Part shown: positions 16,058-25,519 of the stretch, in pieces
Position numbering within the stretch: the stretch's first letter is position 1
Layout: the number at the start of each line of letters is the position of its first letter
NCBI RefSeq assembly: GCF_021513195.1
Contig: NZ_CP090974.1
Location: 1,004,001-1,068,000 of the forward strand
Source: Shewanella sp. OMA3-2
GTDB taxonomy: Bacteria > Pseudomonadota > Gammaproteobacteria > Enterobacterales > Shewanellaceae
Direction: 5' to 3'
Length of the DNA stretch: 64,000 nucleotides
The notes under the pieces: generated by a model
Database searches by the model: none
What the model was told of the DNA's origin: nothing
What the model saw: only the letters and a program-made list of their open reading frames with translations
Program-made: the position numbers and the translations under genes

Positions 16058-18009
16058 GTGTACGCCCAGCATGGGCATGAACTAATGAGGTGAAAGTCCT
16101 CTGTAGGAAGGTCACCGTTTAAATAACATACTGTTATTAAACGTTAACTACTAGCGAATGGCAAGGGCTTAATCGCGAGGTTAGGTCCGGAGGAAGCCGC
16201 TAGCAAATTTGCGAGCTGATGAACAAGAACATCATATGAGGCGTAGGCTAGAGGTGAGTTGGCACAAGACGACGAAACCACGTGATCTAATGGCCACCGT
16301 AAATGATGCAGCAGTGCAAAGAAAGTTCATGTTCTTATCTGGGGAGATCTGCTTAACACGCGATTGGTCATTAACCAGTAAGGCTCTGGTTTATTAAGTG
16401 CCTTGGCTTTTCAATTTCATCGACTGAAAAGAGCGAATCAGATGGAAACCGATAGCGCATGACGAGGTAACTTGACATGTGATTAAGCAGAAGTCAGCAG
16501 ACGGCATAGTAGCCCAACGCCCATCGTAATGGTTGGGACATGGTGAAGGCCTGAACATTTAGAAGAAGGAGGAGTCTTGTCAAACTTGTCGATACCCACT
16601 ACGTCGCCAGACGATTACTATCGGCAGCGTATTGATATGCAACCGGCCTTCAACCGCGATCTATTTCAACAACTGCTCGAACCTGAAAATCTACACCGAG
16701 CTTGGCGTCAAGTTAAAGCCAATAAAGGTGCAGCGGGCATCGATGGCATGACCATCGAAGCCTTCCCGCTCTGGATGCAACAAGGCGGCTGGCAACAGTG
16801 TAAATCTCAATTAGAGCGAGGTGAATACCAACCCTCAGCGGTCAGGCGCGTAGAGATCGACAAACCCGATGGCGGTAAACGCAAATTGGGGATCCCTAAC
16901 GTCATTGACCGTGTGATACAGCAAGCTATTGCACAAATACTCACGCCACTGTTTGACCCATTCTTCTCGACTAATAGCTTTGGCTTTAGGCCGAACAGAA
17001 ATGCTAAACAAGCGGTACTGCAAGTCAGGGATATCATCAAACAGAAACGCAAATTTGCCGTTGATGTTGATCTGTCTAAGTTCTTTGACCGAGTTAATCA
17101 TGATCTCTTGATGACTCAGCTGAGGAGCAAGGTACAGGATAAGCGTCTGTTGGCGCTTATCGGTAAGTACCTACGAGCAGGGGTGATGGTCAATGACCAA
17201 TTTGAAGCAAGCTTTGAAGGTGTGCCTCAAGGCGGTCCACTCTCGCCATTACTCTCTAACATTATGTTGGATAGTCTGGATAAAGAGCTGGAAAGCCGAG
17301 AGCACAAATTCGCCCGCTACGCGGACGATTTTATCATATTGGTAAAATCTCAACGCGCTGGCGAACGGGTACTCAAGAGTATTACTCAATACCTTGCCAC
17401 TAAGTTAAAACTGGTTGTAAATGAACAGAAAAGCCAAGTGGTTAAGGTCGCTCAAAGCAAGTTTCTTGGGTTTACATTTAACCGAGGCAAGATCCAGTGG
17501 CATGCTAAAACATTACACATTTTCAAACAAAAGATGAGACGACTAACGAACCGAAATTGGGGCGTGAGTATGAGTTATCAGCTATTTAAAGTGCGTCAAT
17601 ACATGCAAGGCTGGATCAATTATTTTGGCATCGCTAACGCTTATCAAGGGTGTGTCGATTTAGACCATTGGATCCGACGTCGTGTTCGTATGTGTTACTG
17701 GCGTCAGTGGCGAAAACCACGGACTAAGGTACAAAACTTACTTAAGCGTGGCGTCAGGATCCAAGTGGCTGTTGGTTGTGGGATCACAAGCAAAGGTCCA
17801 TGGCGAAGTTCGAAAACACCAGGGATACAGCAAGCGCTGAGTAATGAGTACCTGAAGAAAGCAGGATTATATTCACTAAGAGATGGATGGATCGCAGTTC
17901 ATTATCCTAACCCAAAAGTGAGTTAGGAGTTCTAAATGAACCGCCCTGTGCGGAGCCGCATGCAGGGTGGTGTGGGGGCTGGAGGCTAGATACCTCCGGC
18001 TACCCGATT
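16058..18009 (+). mobile_element. Group II intron, bacterial class C (IIC) type
   Basis: The 5' end GTGTACGCCC resembles the GUGYG-type intron start and is followed by about 500 bases of structured, non-coding RNA domains. The maturase gene comes next. Domain V is seen at 17940-17971: ACCGCCCTG plus TGCGG pair with CCGCA and CAGGGTGGT, leaving a two-base bulge. The CGC at the catalytic-triad place is typical of IIC introns. Domain VI follows with a probable branch-point A in GGCTACCC, and the 3' end is near CGATT at 18008-18009. Boundaries are by eye. It is inserted right after an intrinsic terminator, as IIC introns are. Confidence 0.85.
16577..17926 (+). CDS. ltrA: Group II intron-encoded reverse transcriptase/maturase
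   Basis: Splices the intron and copies it into new sites. The 449 residues contain the RT palm motifs DVDLSKFFDRVNHDLLM, GVPQGGPLSPLL and YADDFIIL, the FLGF motif, and the maturase X domain (GWINYFGIA, RRVRMCYWRQWRKP). The protein ends shortly after GLYSLRDGWIAVHY, with no HNH endonuclease, as in class C. The frame is intact, so the element may be mobile. The TTG start follows AAGGAGGAG closely; an ATG at 16637 is an alternative that would cut the N-terminus by 20 residues. Confidence 0.95.
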   Translation: MSNLSIPTTSPDDYYRQRIDMQPAFNRDLFQQLLEPENLHRAWRQVKANKGAAGIDGMTIEAFPLWMQQGGWQQCKSQLERGEYQPSAVRRVEIDKPDGGKRKLGIPNVIDRVIQQAIAQILTPLFDPFFSTNSFGFRPNRNAKQAVLQVRDIIKQKRKFAVDVDLSKFFDRVNHDLLMTQLRSKVQDKRLLALIGKYLRAGVMVNDQFEASFEGVPQGGPLSPLLSNIMLDSLDKELESREHKFARYADDFIILVKSQRAGERVLKSITQYLATKLKLVVNEQKSQVVKVAQSKFLGFTFNRGKIQWHAKTLHIFKQKMRRLTNRNWGVSMSYQLFKVRQYMQGWINYFGIANAYQGCVDLDHWIRRRVRMCYWRQWRKPRTKVQNLLKRGVRIQVAVGCGITSKGPWRSSKTPGIQQALSNEYLKKAGLYSLRDGWIAVHYPNPKVS

Positions 18010-18096
18010 AGCTGAGTATGACGTTTTTTCAATAGGCCCAGCCAGCGTAAACGCATCGATCGCCAAATCAATAGATGCGACAAAGTACAGGCTTAA

Positions 18097-20391
18097 CTAG
18101 TGAGCCAGTGCATAACCGCCTTTTAGGTGAGCGATATGTGAAAACCCCAGACGCTGCATAGCTTGAGCGGCCACAAGTGAACGACTGCCACTACGACAAA
18201 TTAATACCCATTCACTGTCTTTATCTTGCTGATGTTGCTGCATAAATTGTACTAAACGTGTTAAAGGCACATTTTCACAAGCTTTGGCAGTATGCTGTAA
18301 GGCGTACTCGTGTGGCTCGCGTATATCAAGTAATTTAACCTTAGGTGAGTTTAAGGCGATAGCTAAACTAGTCGCCGAATATTCTTTTATCGGTTTAAAT
18401 TTGCTGCAAGCTATTATAGGTAATGCGCCGCAAAGTATTTCACTGCCAGTTTGATCGTTGAGTTGGCTGTCGAGTATTAGCTTACTCGCTACAAACTCAT
18501 CAACCGTGATGGCGTTCTGTATTACCTGTTGTAATAGCGGATTACGCAGGTATTCCGCACTTAAATGGGTGGCAAATTCGTTTTGGTAATCATGGCTTGC
18601 ACATATAAGACTTTGTGGTGCTAAGACGCTGCTGAGTAATTGAATGCTGTCATACATGGATATCGCACAGCTAGTGTCAAAATTTGTTCGGCCTAAGGTG
18701 CCCATCAAAATAGTGTCACCACAAAAAGCAAATAAGGTGTTACTGGCTAACGTGTCTGAGCCGGTTAAAGGTTGACACAAAAGTAAGCTAATACTGTCGT
18801 TGGTATGCCCAGGCGTAGGCACTTTGACTAACCATTTATCAGCCACTTTAATATATTCAAATTGGCGATCATGGTCGGTGACGAATAAAGTGGTTTGTGG
18901 CCAACCTAGTCCGTCGCACTGAATGCTTTGCGGATGTTTTTTCGCCAGTAATACCCGTCCTGAAACATGGTCAGCATGGCCGTGGGTATCAATAATGGCC
19001 ATTAGTGCTAATTGCTGACATTGCAGTAAGGTGTCTAAACGCTCTGTTAATTCAGGCAGGGGATCAATAATCAATGCATGTTTTGACGCCGCATCGACAT
19101 ATATCCATGTACAGCTCGCTCCTGAGCGTAATTGTACTAAACCATTTAAAGGGGTTTTATCATCAATATTGGCACCATCTAACACCATACAACTTTGGGT
19201 TAACGCTTGGGCGGTACTGATAATACGTTGGCAAGCGTGATCAACTTCAACCTGGGTCATGGCTGGGCCAAAAGACAGCCTGATAGCCGACTCACTTTGC
19301 CAAGCAGGTAAGCCCATCGCATCTAACACAAAGCTGCGGGTAACTTTAGATGAGCAAGCTGATCCAGAGCTAACGCGAATATTAGCGGCGTCAAATAAGT
19401 CCATTATTTCTTTACTGCTAAAGCCTTTAATCGCAAAGTTTAGTGTGGTGGGCACGCTGTTGTTAAAACTGTGGTTAAACACTATTTGCGGAAAAGCTTT
19501 AATTAATGTGTCGGCAAGTTGTTGACGGTATGCATATAAGGTTTGATGATTAGCAAAACAGGATTCAGTCGAAATCAGTTGGTCGAAAATAACACTCATC
19601 GCCGCCATGCCGGGCAGGTTTTCTGTACCTGAACGCTGGCCGCTTTCTTGGCCACCACCAGCAATAACCGCTGTCAACGGGGCATTTTCTCGAATATAAA
19701 TAAAACCAATACCTTTTGGCGCATACAATTTATGGCCGCTAAAAGGTGCGTAGTCGATGCTGGTTTGAGCTAAATTCAGCGATATTTTGCCAAGCGCTTG
19801 TACGCAGTCAACTAGCCAAAAAATAGATTTATTCGCTTGGCGAATGGTAGTTTCTAAAGCCTTGAGGTCTTGATATACGCCAGTTTCGTTATTCACCGCC
19901 ATAGTACAAATCATTAATGATTTGGGGGCGTATTGGCTAATAAAGGCATGATCTAAGTTACCATAACCATCCACCGGAATGGCAATAAGTTTTGCATTGA
20001 TACCTAGCAAGGCATTCCAATGCTTAAGCGACTCAGGTACCGCTTTGTGCTCTGTTGCGCCATAGAGTAAATAGTAATCATTACCTTGTTGCTGAGTGGC
20101 TTTTAAGGTATCTCTGGCACTGATTAATGCCGACAAAATAGCTGTTTGAATACCTTCGGTTGCGCCGCTAGTAAAAATAATTCTACCTTTTTCAGAGCCT
20201 AAAACCTGCTTAGCTTTACAGCGGGTTTGTTCCATTAAGTCCTTGGCACGTAAGCCGGTAATATGGCTTGAGCTCGGGTTGCCAAATAGCTGTTCCATCG
20301 CAGAAAGTGCAGCTTTGGCGGCTTGAGGCAGTACTGGGGTTGTTGCATTAGCATCGAGGTAAATTTGGCTTAGGTCATTGTTATTGTTCAT
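18097..20391 (-). CDS. Three-domain fusion: cysteine desulfurase, persulfide dioxygenase-like MBL, rhodanese
   Basis: One 764-residue protein with three sulfur enzymes in a row. Residues 1-400 are a NifS/IscS-type desulfurase: SGHK with PLP lysine K221 and SSGSACSS with active C346. Residues 405-625 are an ETHE1-like metallo-beta-lactamase: THGHADH (H470, H472, D474, H475), PGHT (H529), GDT (D559), GRTNF and HDY (H600). Residues 665-764 are a rhodanese with active loop CRSGSRS (C732). The likely chemistry is cysteine to enzyme persulfide, oxidation to sulfite, and sulfur transfer; this combination is inferred. All catalytic residues looked for are present. It is a single-gene unit right after the intron. 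Confidence 0.9.
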   Translation of the reverse strand: MNNNNDLSQIYLDANATTPVLPQAAKAALSAMEQLFGNPSSSHITGLRAKDLMEQTRCKAKQVLGSEKGRIIFTSGATEGIQTAILSALISARDTLKATQQQGNDYYLLYGATEHKAVPESLKHWNALLGINAKLIAIPVDGYGNLDHAFISQYAPKSLMICTMAVNNETGVYQDLKALETTIRQANKSIFWLVDCVQALGKISLNLAQTSIDYAPFSGHKLYAPKGIGFIYIRENAPLTAVIAGGGQESGQRSGTENLPGMAAMSVIFDQLISTESCFANHQTLYAYRQQLADTLIKAFPQIVFNHSFNNSVPTTLNFAIKGFSSKEIMDLFDAANIRVSSGSACSSKVTRSFVLDAMGLPAWQSESAIRLSFGPAMTQVEVDHACQRIISTAQALTQSCMVLDGANIDDKTPLNGLVQLRSGASCTWIYVDAASKHALIIDPLPELTERLDTLLQCQQLALMAIIDTHGHADHVSGRVLLAKKHPQSIQCDGLGWPQTTLFVTDHDRQFEYIKVADKWLVKVPTPGHTNDSISLLLCQPLTGSDTLASNTLFAFCGDTILMGTLGRTNFDTSCAISMYDSIQLLSSVLAPQSLICASHDYQNEFATHLSAEYLRNPLLQQVIQNAITVDEFVASKLILDSQLNDQTGSEILCGALPIIACSKFKPIKEYSATSLAIALNSPKVKLLDIREPHEYALQHTAKACENVPLTRLVQFMQQHQQDKDSEWVLICRSGSRSLVAAQAMQRLGFSHIAHLKGGYALAH

Positions 20392-20441
20392 TTAGATAAA
20401 CTCTGCTTGATTTTTTAGGGTGAAATTGTTTATTTCTTTTT

Positions 20442-20468
20442 GTTATATGTAATTTCGTTTGGTTATAT
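20442..20468. repeat. Paired GTTATAT motifs upstream of the sulfur fusion gene
   Basis: GTTATAT occurs at 20442-20448 and again at 20462-20468, 20 bases apart (about two helical turns), in the divergent region between the fusion gene and the NUDIX gene. They could be regulator half-sites or promoter -10 parts on the minus strand (ATATAAC). No regulator can be named. Confidence 0.3.
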
Positions 20469-20622
20469 TAGCAGTTTATTAATCAGTTACAAGCCTAAAT
20501 CTATGGCGAACAATTTGTTAAAGCATTTTTAGTGTCATTGTTTTAAAACCGATTAATAAGCGCCTTCTTGAACCTGAGCATCTTGCAACGTATGATGCAT
20601 TTTTTTAGCAGTAGGCCCTAAG

Positions 20623-21156
20623 ATGCGTCATTTAATCACTTATTATCATCCTGATACGCCAGCCGAATTTATCGATAATAATCCGTCAACTATGCTGACC
20701 CGTTTGGCCACCCGCGCCATTGTGCTGCGTGGTAATGATATTTTAATCTTATATACCCAGCGTTATCATGACTACTCGCTACCGGGTGGCGGAGTCGATG
20801 CTGGTGAGGATATCGAACAAGGATTAGTGCGTGAGCTGCGGGAAGAAACCGGTGCCAATATTGTTGGCGACATTATTCCGTTTGGTGTGTATCAAGAATA
20901 CCGCCCATGGCGACGTGACGGCTTTGAGTCGGTTAATATGCTGTCTTACTGTTATGTGTGTCAAATTGAAGATAAATTGGGCGATACCCAGTTTGAGGCA
21001 CACGAGATCAATAATGGTATGACCCCGATGTGGATTGATATTGATACCGCGATTACCCATAATTTGGCAACTATCGCCAACAGTGATAAAAAAGGCTTAT
21101 CAATAGAAAGAGAAACCTTTTTATTGCAGTTGATTAAGCAAGAATTATTGAATTAA
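20623..21156 (+). CDS. NUDIX hydrolase
   Basis: A pyrophosphohydrolase for a nucleoside-diphosphate-linked compound; the substrate is not predictable. The NUDIX box is complete at about residues 52-75 (GGGVDAGE ... RELREETGA), matching GX5EX7REUXEEXGU. The 177 residues fit a single NUDIX domain with an N-terminal strand set. It is transcribed away from the sulfur fusion gene and stands alone. Confidence 0.9.
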   Translation: MRHLITYYHPDTPAEFIDNNPSTMLTRLATRAIVLRGNDILILYTQRYHDYSLPGGGVDAGEDIEQGLVRELREETGANIVGDIIPFGVYQEYRPWRRDGFESVNMLSYCYVCQIEDKLGDTQFEAHEINNGMTPMWIDIDTAITHNLATIANSDKKGLSIERETFLLQLIKQELLN

Positions 21157-21278
21157 ACAGCAAGCGACTTTGTGGTAAAAGTCGCTGCGAGTAGGATAAG
21201 GAATAGCATTCATTCAATGCTAGCTATGACATTTCGCAGTTAACTTTCAGGTCAATACTGACAGTTAAATACGGACAG

Positions 21279-21740
21279 TTAAATACGGACTTTAATCACC
21301 ACTTTACGCACTTTTTGAGGTGTGGCTAAAGTACCAGGCATGTGCATATCGCCAGGGAAGAAAATAGCAAACATACCGGTTTTTAAAGCAATAAACGCAG
21401 CATCTTGTTTATTTGATTCAAAGTCGAACTCGGCATAATCATGTTTATCATAATACGGCTTAGACGGTGTTTGATCCGCTAACGGTAAATAACCAAATTC
21501 TTCTGCGCCACTGACTACATATTGCACATCAATATACTGCTGATGCACTTCAAAAGACTCAAGCTCTCTTGGTTTAGTTTCATAATCATTAACGATGACA
21601 AACAGGTTTTTACCGTCTAATTCATAATTACCAACAGGTTTGGTGGTAAAATCTGTTTCGGCTAAATGCGCTAATGCCGATGCTAAACGCGGATGCAGTT
21701 TTGTATATAGGTGGCGATTTGCTAAAGTGTCAACAATCAT
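21279..21740 (-). CDS. YhcH/YjgK/YiaL family protein (DUF386)
   Basis: A small cupin-like family often linked to sugar-acid or sialic-acid metabolism. The start at 21740 gives MIVDTLANRHLYTKL, the family's usual N-terminus; an upstream in-frame start adding 19 residues was rejected. Conserved parts include KPVGNYELDGKNLFVIVNDY, FEVHQQYIDVQYV, FFPGDMHMPG and the closing RKVVIKVRI, which carry the metal-binding His/Glu residues. It is divergent from the patatin gene and no sugar operon surrounds it, so its local role is unclear. Confidence 0.88.
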   Translation of the reverse strand: MIVDTLANRHLYTKLHPRLASALAHLAETDFTTKPVGNYELDGKNLFVIVNDYETKPRELESFEVHQQYIDVQYVVSGAEEFGYLPLADQTPSKPYYDKHDYAEFDFESNKQDAAFIALKTGMFAIFFPGDMHMPGTLATPQKVRKVVIKVRI

Positions 21741-21831
21741 AAGAGTTCCAATGAATAATTCAGCAGTGAAAGTGTCATAGTGTGGCAATAATATCACTGT
21801 TTCAACTCTTCAAGTATTAGAGGATCAACAT

Positions 21832-22887
21832 TTGTCAGCATTACGGCTTATTGCCGGTGAGACCGCTTTTAAACAGATAGAAGCACAAGGTCTACAGCAA
21901 GCTATGTTTACTCAGCTATTAGCCGCTTCAGGTGGTCCTAAGTGGATTAGTGTTGCTGGGCTAGATAAGTATATTTTTGGTGAGTTTTTTAAGGGGCGTG
22001 AAGACCCTTTGTATATGCTTGGCGCCTCTTCAGGGGCATGGCGTTTGGCCTGTTTAGGCCAAGAAAACCCTTTAGCAGCCTATGAGCGATTAGAGCATTT
22101 TTATATTAATCAGCGTTATGACGAGGTGCCAACAAGAGAGCAAGTCACTCAGCAAGTACAGGGTGTGGTTGATGGCATTTTAGGTGACAAAGCGGGGGCC
22201 GATATTATTGCCAACCCGATATTTAGAGATCATATTATTGCCTGTCGTGCCCGCCATGTTAATAGTAGTCAATCTAAGGTGGGTATTGCTATTGGTTTGG
22301 CCTTAGCTGCGGCCAGTAATAGCGTAAATCGTAAAAGTATTGCGTGGCATTTTGAACGCATTCTATTGAGCCATAAAGATGCCGCATCTCCGTTTGGGCG
22401 CTTAAAAGACTTACCAACCAAGCAAATGGCACTTATTGAAACAAATATTCGCCAGGCAATGCTTGCCACAGGGTCAATTCCGTTGTTATTGGATCCAGTA
22501 CGTGAAATTGATGGCCTGCCAAAAGGTAAGTATTACGATGGGGGTATTACCGATTACCACTTTGATTTGCCCTTACCCAAAGAAAGCGGCTTAACCTTAT
22601 ATCCACACTTTTATCCGCATATGAGCCCTGGTTGGTTTGATAAGTCATTGATATGGCGTAAAGCCCGCAGTAATTATCACAATGCACTTATTTTGGCACC
22701 ATCGGCTGAATTTATTGCTTCACTACCCTATGGCAAAATCCCAGGTCGTGAAGACTTTAAGCATCTTGATACTCAATCTCGTATTGATTACTGGCAAACA
22801 AGTATCAAACAAAGTCAAATGTTAGCGGATGAGCTAGCAACGATTGTGGCTAATGGTACTGTGATGGATCATCTTGAGATGTGGTAA
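21832..22887 (+). CDS. Patatin-like phospholipase
   Basis: Probable cytoplasmic acyl hydrolase. The catalytic dyad can be read as GASSGAW near residue 65 (GxSxG serine nucleophile) and YYDGGITDYH near 240 (DGG aspartate). An oxyanion-type glycine pair occurs before this (SGGPKW, residue 34). The 351-residue length suits a single patatin domain. The start is TTG with an AGAGGA-like site upstream. It is flanked by a divergent DUF386 gene, and no operon partner is obvious. Confidence 0.82.
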   Translation: MSALRLIAGETAFKQIEAQGLQQAMFTQLLAASGGPKWISVAGLDKYIFGEFFKGREDPLYMLGASSGAWRLACLGQENPLAAYERLEHFYINQRYDEVPTREQVTQQVQGVVDGILGDKAGADIIANPIFRDHIIACRARHVNSSQSKVGIAIGLALAAASNSVNRKSIAWHFERILLSHKDAASPFGRLKDLPTKQMALIETNIRQAMLATGSIPLLLDPVREIDGLPKGKYYDGGITDYHFDLPLPKESGLTLYPHFYPHMSPGWFDKSLIWRKARSNYHNALILAPSAEFIASLPYGKIPGREDFKHLDTQSRIDYWQTSIKQSQMLADELATIVANGTVMDHLEMW

Positions 22888-23056
22888 ATGACTAGGGGTT
22901 ACGGAACACTGTCAGTTGAATTTCAGATCGTACATTAGCATTATTTAATCTCAGTTTATTGTTGGTTTTTTCACCTTTGACTACACTCATATAACGCAGC
23001 ATCTTATTGATGCTCGCTTTTTGTGGTGCTTCACCTTTATGGTGTAGGAGGCGAAA

Positions 23057-23635
23057 ATGCAAACCCGTGAAATGGCTTTACTGATACAAGATGCGGTATT
23101 ACTGCCCAATGGTCGGCTCGAGTTTAGGGTAGCGTTTCCTGCTGAATTAGCGCTGGTGGCCTCAGTGCTTAAAGGTGAATATGGTTTGGCGATGGCAGCG
23201 CAAAAAGCAAAAAGTGAACTGCCCTGTTATCGCAGTGTCACAGAGTGTGAAATTATCGACTTTCATCAATTAGAAGATAAGTCGTTGAGTATTGTGCTAG
23301 AAGGTAAACAGCGCTTAAGAGTCTTATCGGCGGCTAAACAACGTAATGGCGTGTGGATAGCACGCACTTTGCCTTGTCAGAATTGGTGCCATGAGCCAAT
23401 AGCAGGTAAGTTTGAAATTATTAGTGCAGCGCTTGAACAGTTTTATGAAGTTAATCCCGATTTACTGGGTTTGTATTCACAAATTCATTTAGAAGATGCA
23501 ACCTGGGTAAGTCAGCGTTGGCTAGAGGTTTTGCCCATGTACAGTCGCGATAAGCTACGTTTGGTAGAACAGCCCAATTGTCACAAAGCGATGGACTTTG
23601 TGCTGCAATTACTAAAATCCCATGTTGACGTATAA
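23057..23635 (+). CDS. Stand-alone Lon N-terminal (substrate-binding) domain protein
   Basis: The 192 residues match the LON substrate-binding domain family: an early LPNGRLEFRVAFP, GEYGLAMA, and the ELPCYRSVTECEIIDFHQLEDKSLSIVLEGKQRLRV core. There is no ATPase or protease part, so the protein is not the Lon protease; solo forms are of unknown role. The start has AGGAGG a few bases upstream. It lies 43 bases before a pseudouridine synthase gene and may be cotranscribed with it. Confidence 0.85.
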   Translation: MQTREMALLIQDAVLLPNGRLEFRVAFPAELALVASVLKGEYGLAMAAQKAKSELPCYRSVTECEIIDFHQLEDKSLSIVLEGKQRLRVLSAAKQRNGVWIARTLPCQNWCHEPIAGKFEIISAALEQFYEVNPDLLGLYSQIHLEDATWVSQRWLEVLPMYSRDKLRLVEQPNCHKAMDFVLQLLKSHVDV

Positions 23636-23678
23636 CCTGATAATATAAGGGTATCTATTCGGTACCCTGATACTTTTT

Positions 23679-24620
23679 ATGTCGATATTTTCTCACCAGT
23701 CACCTTCATCTACTGGCGCTATAGCAGCGCAGCCGTCCTATGTAGTCTTACCTCGTGCCAGTGCATCCAGTCCAGTTTATTCTACTGTATTGGCTTTTTT
23801 GATTGATAAATTTCCACAAATACCTCCTTCAGCGTGGGATCAACGTATTAAAGAGGGCAAGGTACATTGGCAAGATGGTCAATTGATTGATCACCGAAGT
23901 GAATTTATTGCCACTAAGCGGGTTTATTACTATCGTGAAGTTGCAGTTGAAAGAAAGGTGCCCTTTACCGAGCAAATTCTTTATCAGGACGATCATAAAA
24001 TCATTGTCTATAAACCGCATTTTTTACCCGTGACTCCCGGTGGTAATTACGTTAATGAATGCTTAGTGCATCGTTTACGTATTCGAACAGGTATCGACAC
24101 CATAGCGCCAGCGCATCGATTGGATAAAGATACCGCAGGGGTGATGTTAATGACGGTTAATCCAGACACTCGCCATGCCTATCATCAGCTTTTTCTTGAC
24201 GATAAAATAAAAAAAACCTATCAAGCCGTGGCGGAGTTATCGCAAGGTTTTTTATCGGCCCAAACGATAATACCGCAACATTGGACGGTTAAAAATCGGC
24301 TCGAACGTGGCCAGCCAAGCTTTACTATGCAAATAGTTGATGGACTCAGTAATAGTCACTCAGAGATAAAATTGCTCAAGGTTAGCAATAATCTAGGCTT
24401 GTTTGAGCTTGAGCCCGTTACCGGAAAAACCCATCAGTTACGGGTACATATGCAAAGTTTAGGTTTGCCGCTACTGCATGACCGTTTTTACCCCAGCTTA
24501 CAGGCCAAAAGCGAAGATGAGTTTGATAAGCCCTTGCAGTTATTAGCGCAACGCCTGCAATTTGTTGACCCTATCACAGGTGAAGATAATGACTGGTGCT
24601 GTGAAGGTTTGAGCGTGTGA
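23679..24620 (+). CDS. RluA-family pseudouridine synthase
   Basis: Converts uridine to pseudouridine in rRNA or tRNA. The catalytic motif HRLDKDTAGV with its Asp is at about residue 145, and the later ELEPVTGKTHQLRVHMQSLGLPLLHDRFYP is characteristic of the family. An N-terminal segment of about 80 residues (QRIKEGKVHWQDGQ) resembles a small S4-like part. The target base is not predictable. The gene follows the LON-domain gene in the same direction. Confidence 0.9.
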   Translation: MSIFSHQSPSSTGAIAAQPSYVVLPRASASSPVYSTVLAFLIDKFPQIPPSAWDQRIKEGKVHWQDGQLIDHRSEFIATKRVYYYREVAVERKVPFTEQILYQDDHKIIVYKPHFLPVTPGGNYVNECLVHRLRIRTGIDTIAPAHRLDKDTAGVMLMTVNPDTRHAYHQLFLDDKIKKTYQAVAELSQGFLSAQTIIPQHWTVKNRLERGQPSFTMQIVDGLSNSHSEIKLLKVSNNLGLFELEPVTGKTHQLRVHMQSLGLPLLHDRFYPSLQAKSEDEFDKPLQLLAQRLQFVDPITGEDNDWCCEGLSV

Positions 24621-24643
24621 TCTAAGTTATTTAAATCAGAATT

Positions 24644-25375
24644 TTATAAGCTACCGAACGACTTTATCGTTAATAGCAATGCGCTAAGCGTACATAATAC
24701 TAACGTTGCTTTGCGGGTTTTGTTTTTATCGACTCGTCCAACAATTCGCCCAGCAATAATATACCCAGCAATAACTGACGGTAGCAGCATTAATGATAAG
24801 CCAATATGCTTGCTTTCTACTAAGCCTACAGATGCCAAAATAGCCAATGCAATCATAGAACTAAAGATAAAAAATGCTGATAACGCGGCGCGAAATTGGC
24901 TCGCATCTTTACCCGATAATAAAATAGCCATAGGTGGCCCGCCAATGGCGGCAATATTACCAAAGATACCTGATACAAAACCGGCGATAAATAAAGTGAT
25001 ACGATTAACGGGGGCTGAAAGTTTAAAAACACTAAGTAAAACGGCGGTAAATACGATGCCTGCAATAGCAAGGCCTAGCACGGCTTGTGGTGCAAATAAT
25101 AATAAACTTGCCCCTAAAAAACCACCAGGAACACGTCCAATTAACGCATATTGTAAGCCATTAAATTGTAAGTGGCCGCGCTCACGAAATAAGGTCATCA
25201 GTGATATAGAAAATCCCATTACTATCACGGGGACCGGCACTAACTGCGGGTCAACAATATACAATAATGGGCTGGCAACAACGGCTAACCCAAATCCAAT
25301 CAGGCTTTGGGTTAATGCACCACAAAAAATAATCAGTGAGGCAAGCAGTAGGGTTGTAGGATCAACAAATAACAT
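24644..25375 (-). CDS. TauE/SafE-family permease (probable anion or sulfite exporter)
   Basis: A 243-residue polytopic inner-membrane protein with seven or eight hydrophobic helices. It has the two-repeat layout of TauE/SafE: GFGLAVVASPLLYIVDP near residue 28 in the first half and IGGPPMAILLSG in the second. Members export sulfite, sulfoacetate or similar anions. It is convergent with the RluA-family gene and upstream of metJ on the same strand, with about 145 bases between. A link to the sulfite-producing fusion enzyme 5 kb away is plausible but not shown. Confidence 0.88.
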   Translation of the reverse strand: MLFVDPTTLLLASLIIFCGALTQSLIGFGLAVVASPLLYIVDPQLVPVPVIVMGFSISLMTLFRERGHLQFNGLQYALIGRVPGGFLGASLLLFAPQAVLGLAIAGIVFTAVLLSVFKLSAPVNRITLFIAGFVSGIFGNIAAIGGPPMAILLSGKDASQFRAALSAFFIFSSMIALAILASVGLVESKHIGLSLMLLPSVIAGYIIAGRIVGRVDKNKTRKATLVLCTLSALLLTIKSFGSL

Positions 25376-25519
25376 TCAGTTACTCTCAAAAACGGGATGA
25401 TATTACTTCCCCGCAGCCTAAAAACAACAATCCACCAAAGTAAACTACCTCAAGTAAGGCAATTTAATGTGGTGGAAAGTGCAGGAATGAAATCGAGTCA
25501 GAAAAGACGCGTGGTCAGA

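Noticed and set aside
16209..16397. Open frame of 62 codons upstream of the maturase
   Set aside because: It lies in the structured RNA domains of the group II intron and has no protein features.
24711..25400. Long plus-strand open frame of 229 codons
   Set aside because: It lies exactly opposite the TauE/SafE permease gene and has a low-complexity composition with no family match; the open frame comes from the permease codon pattern.
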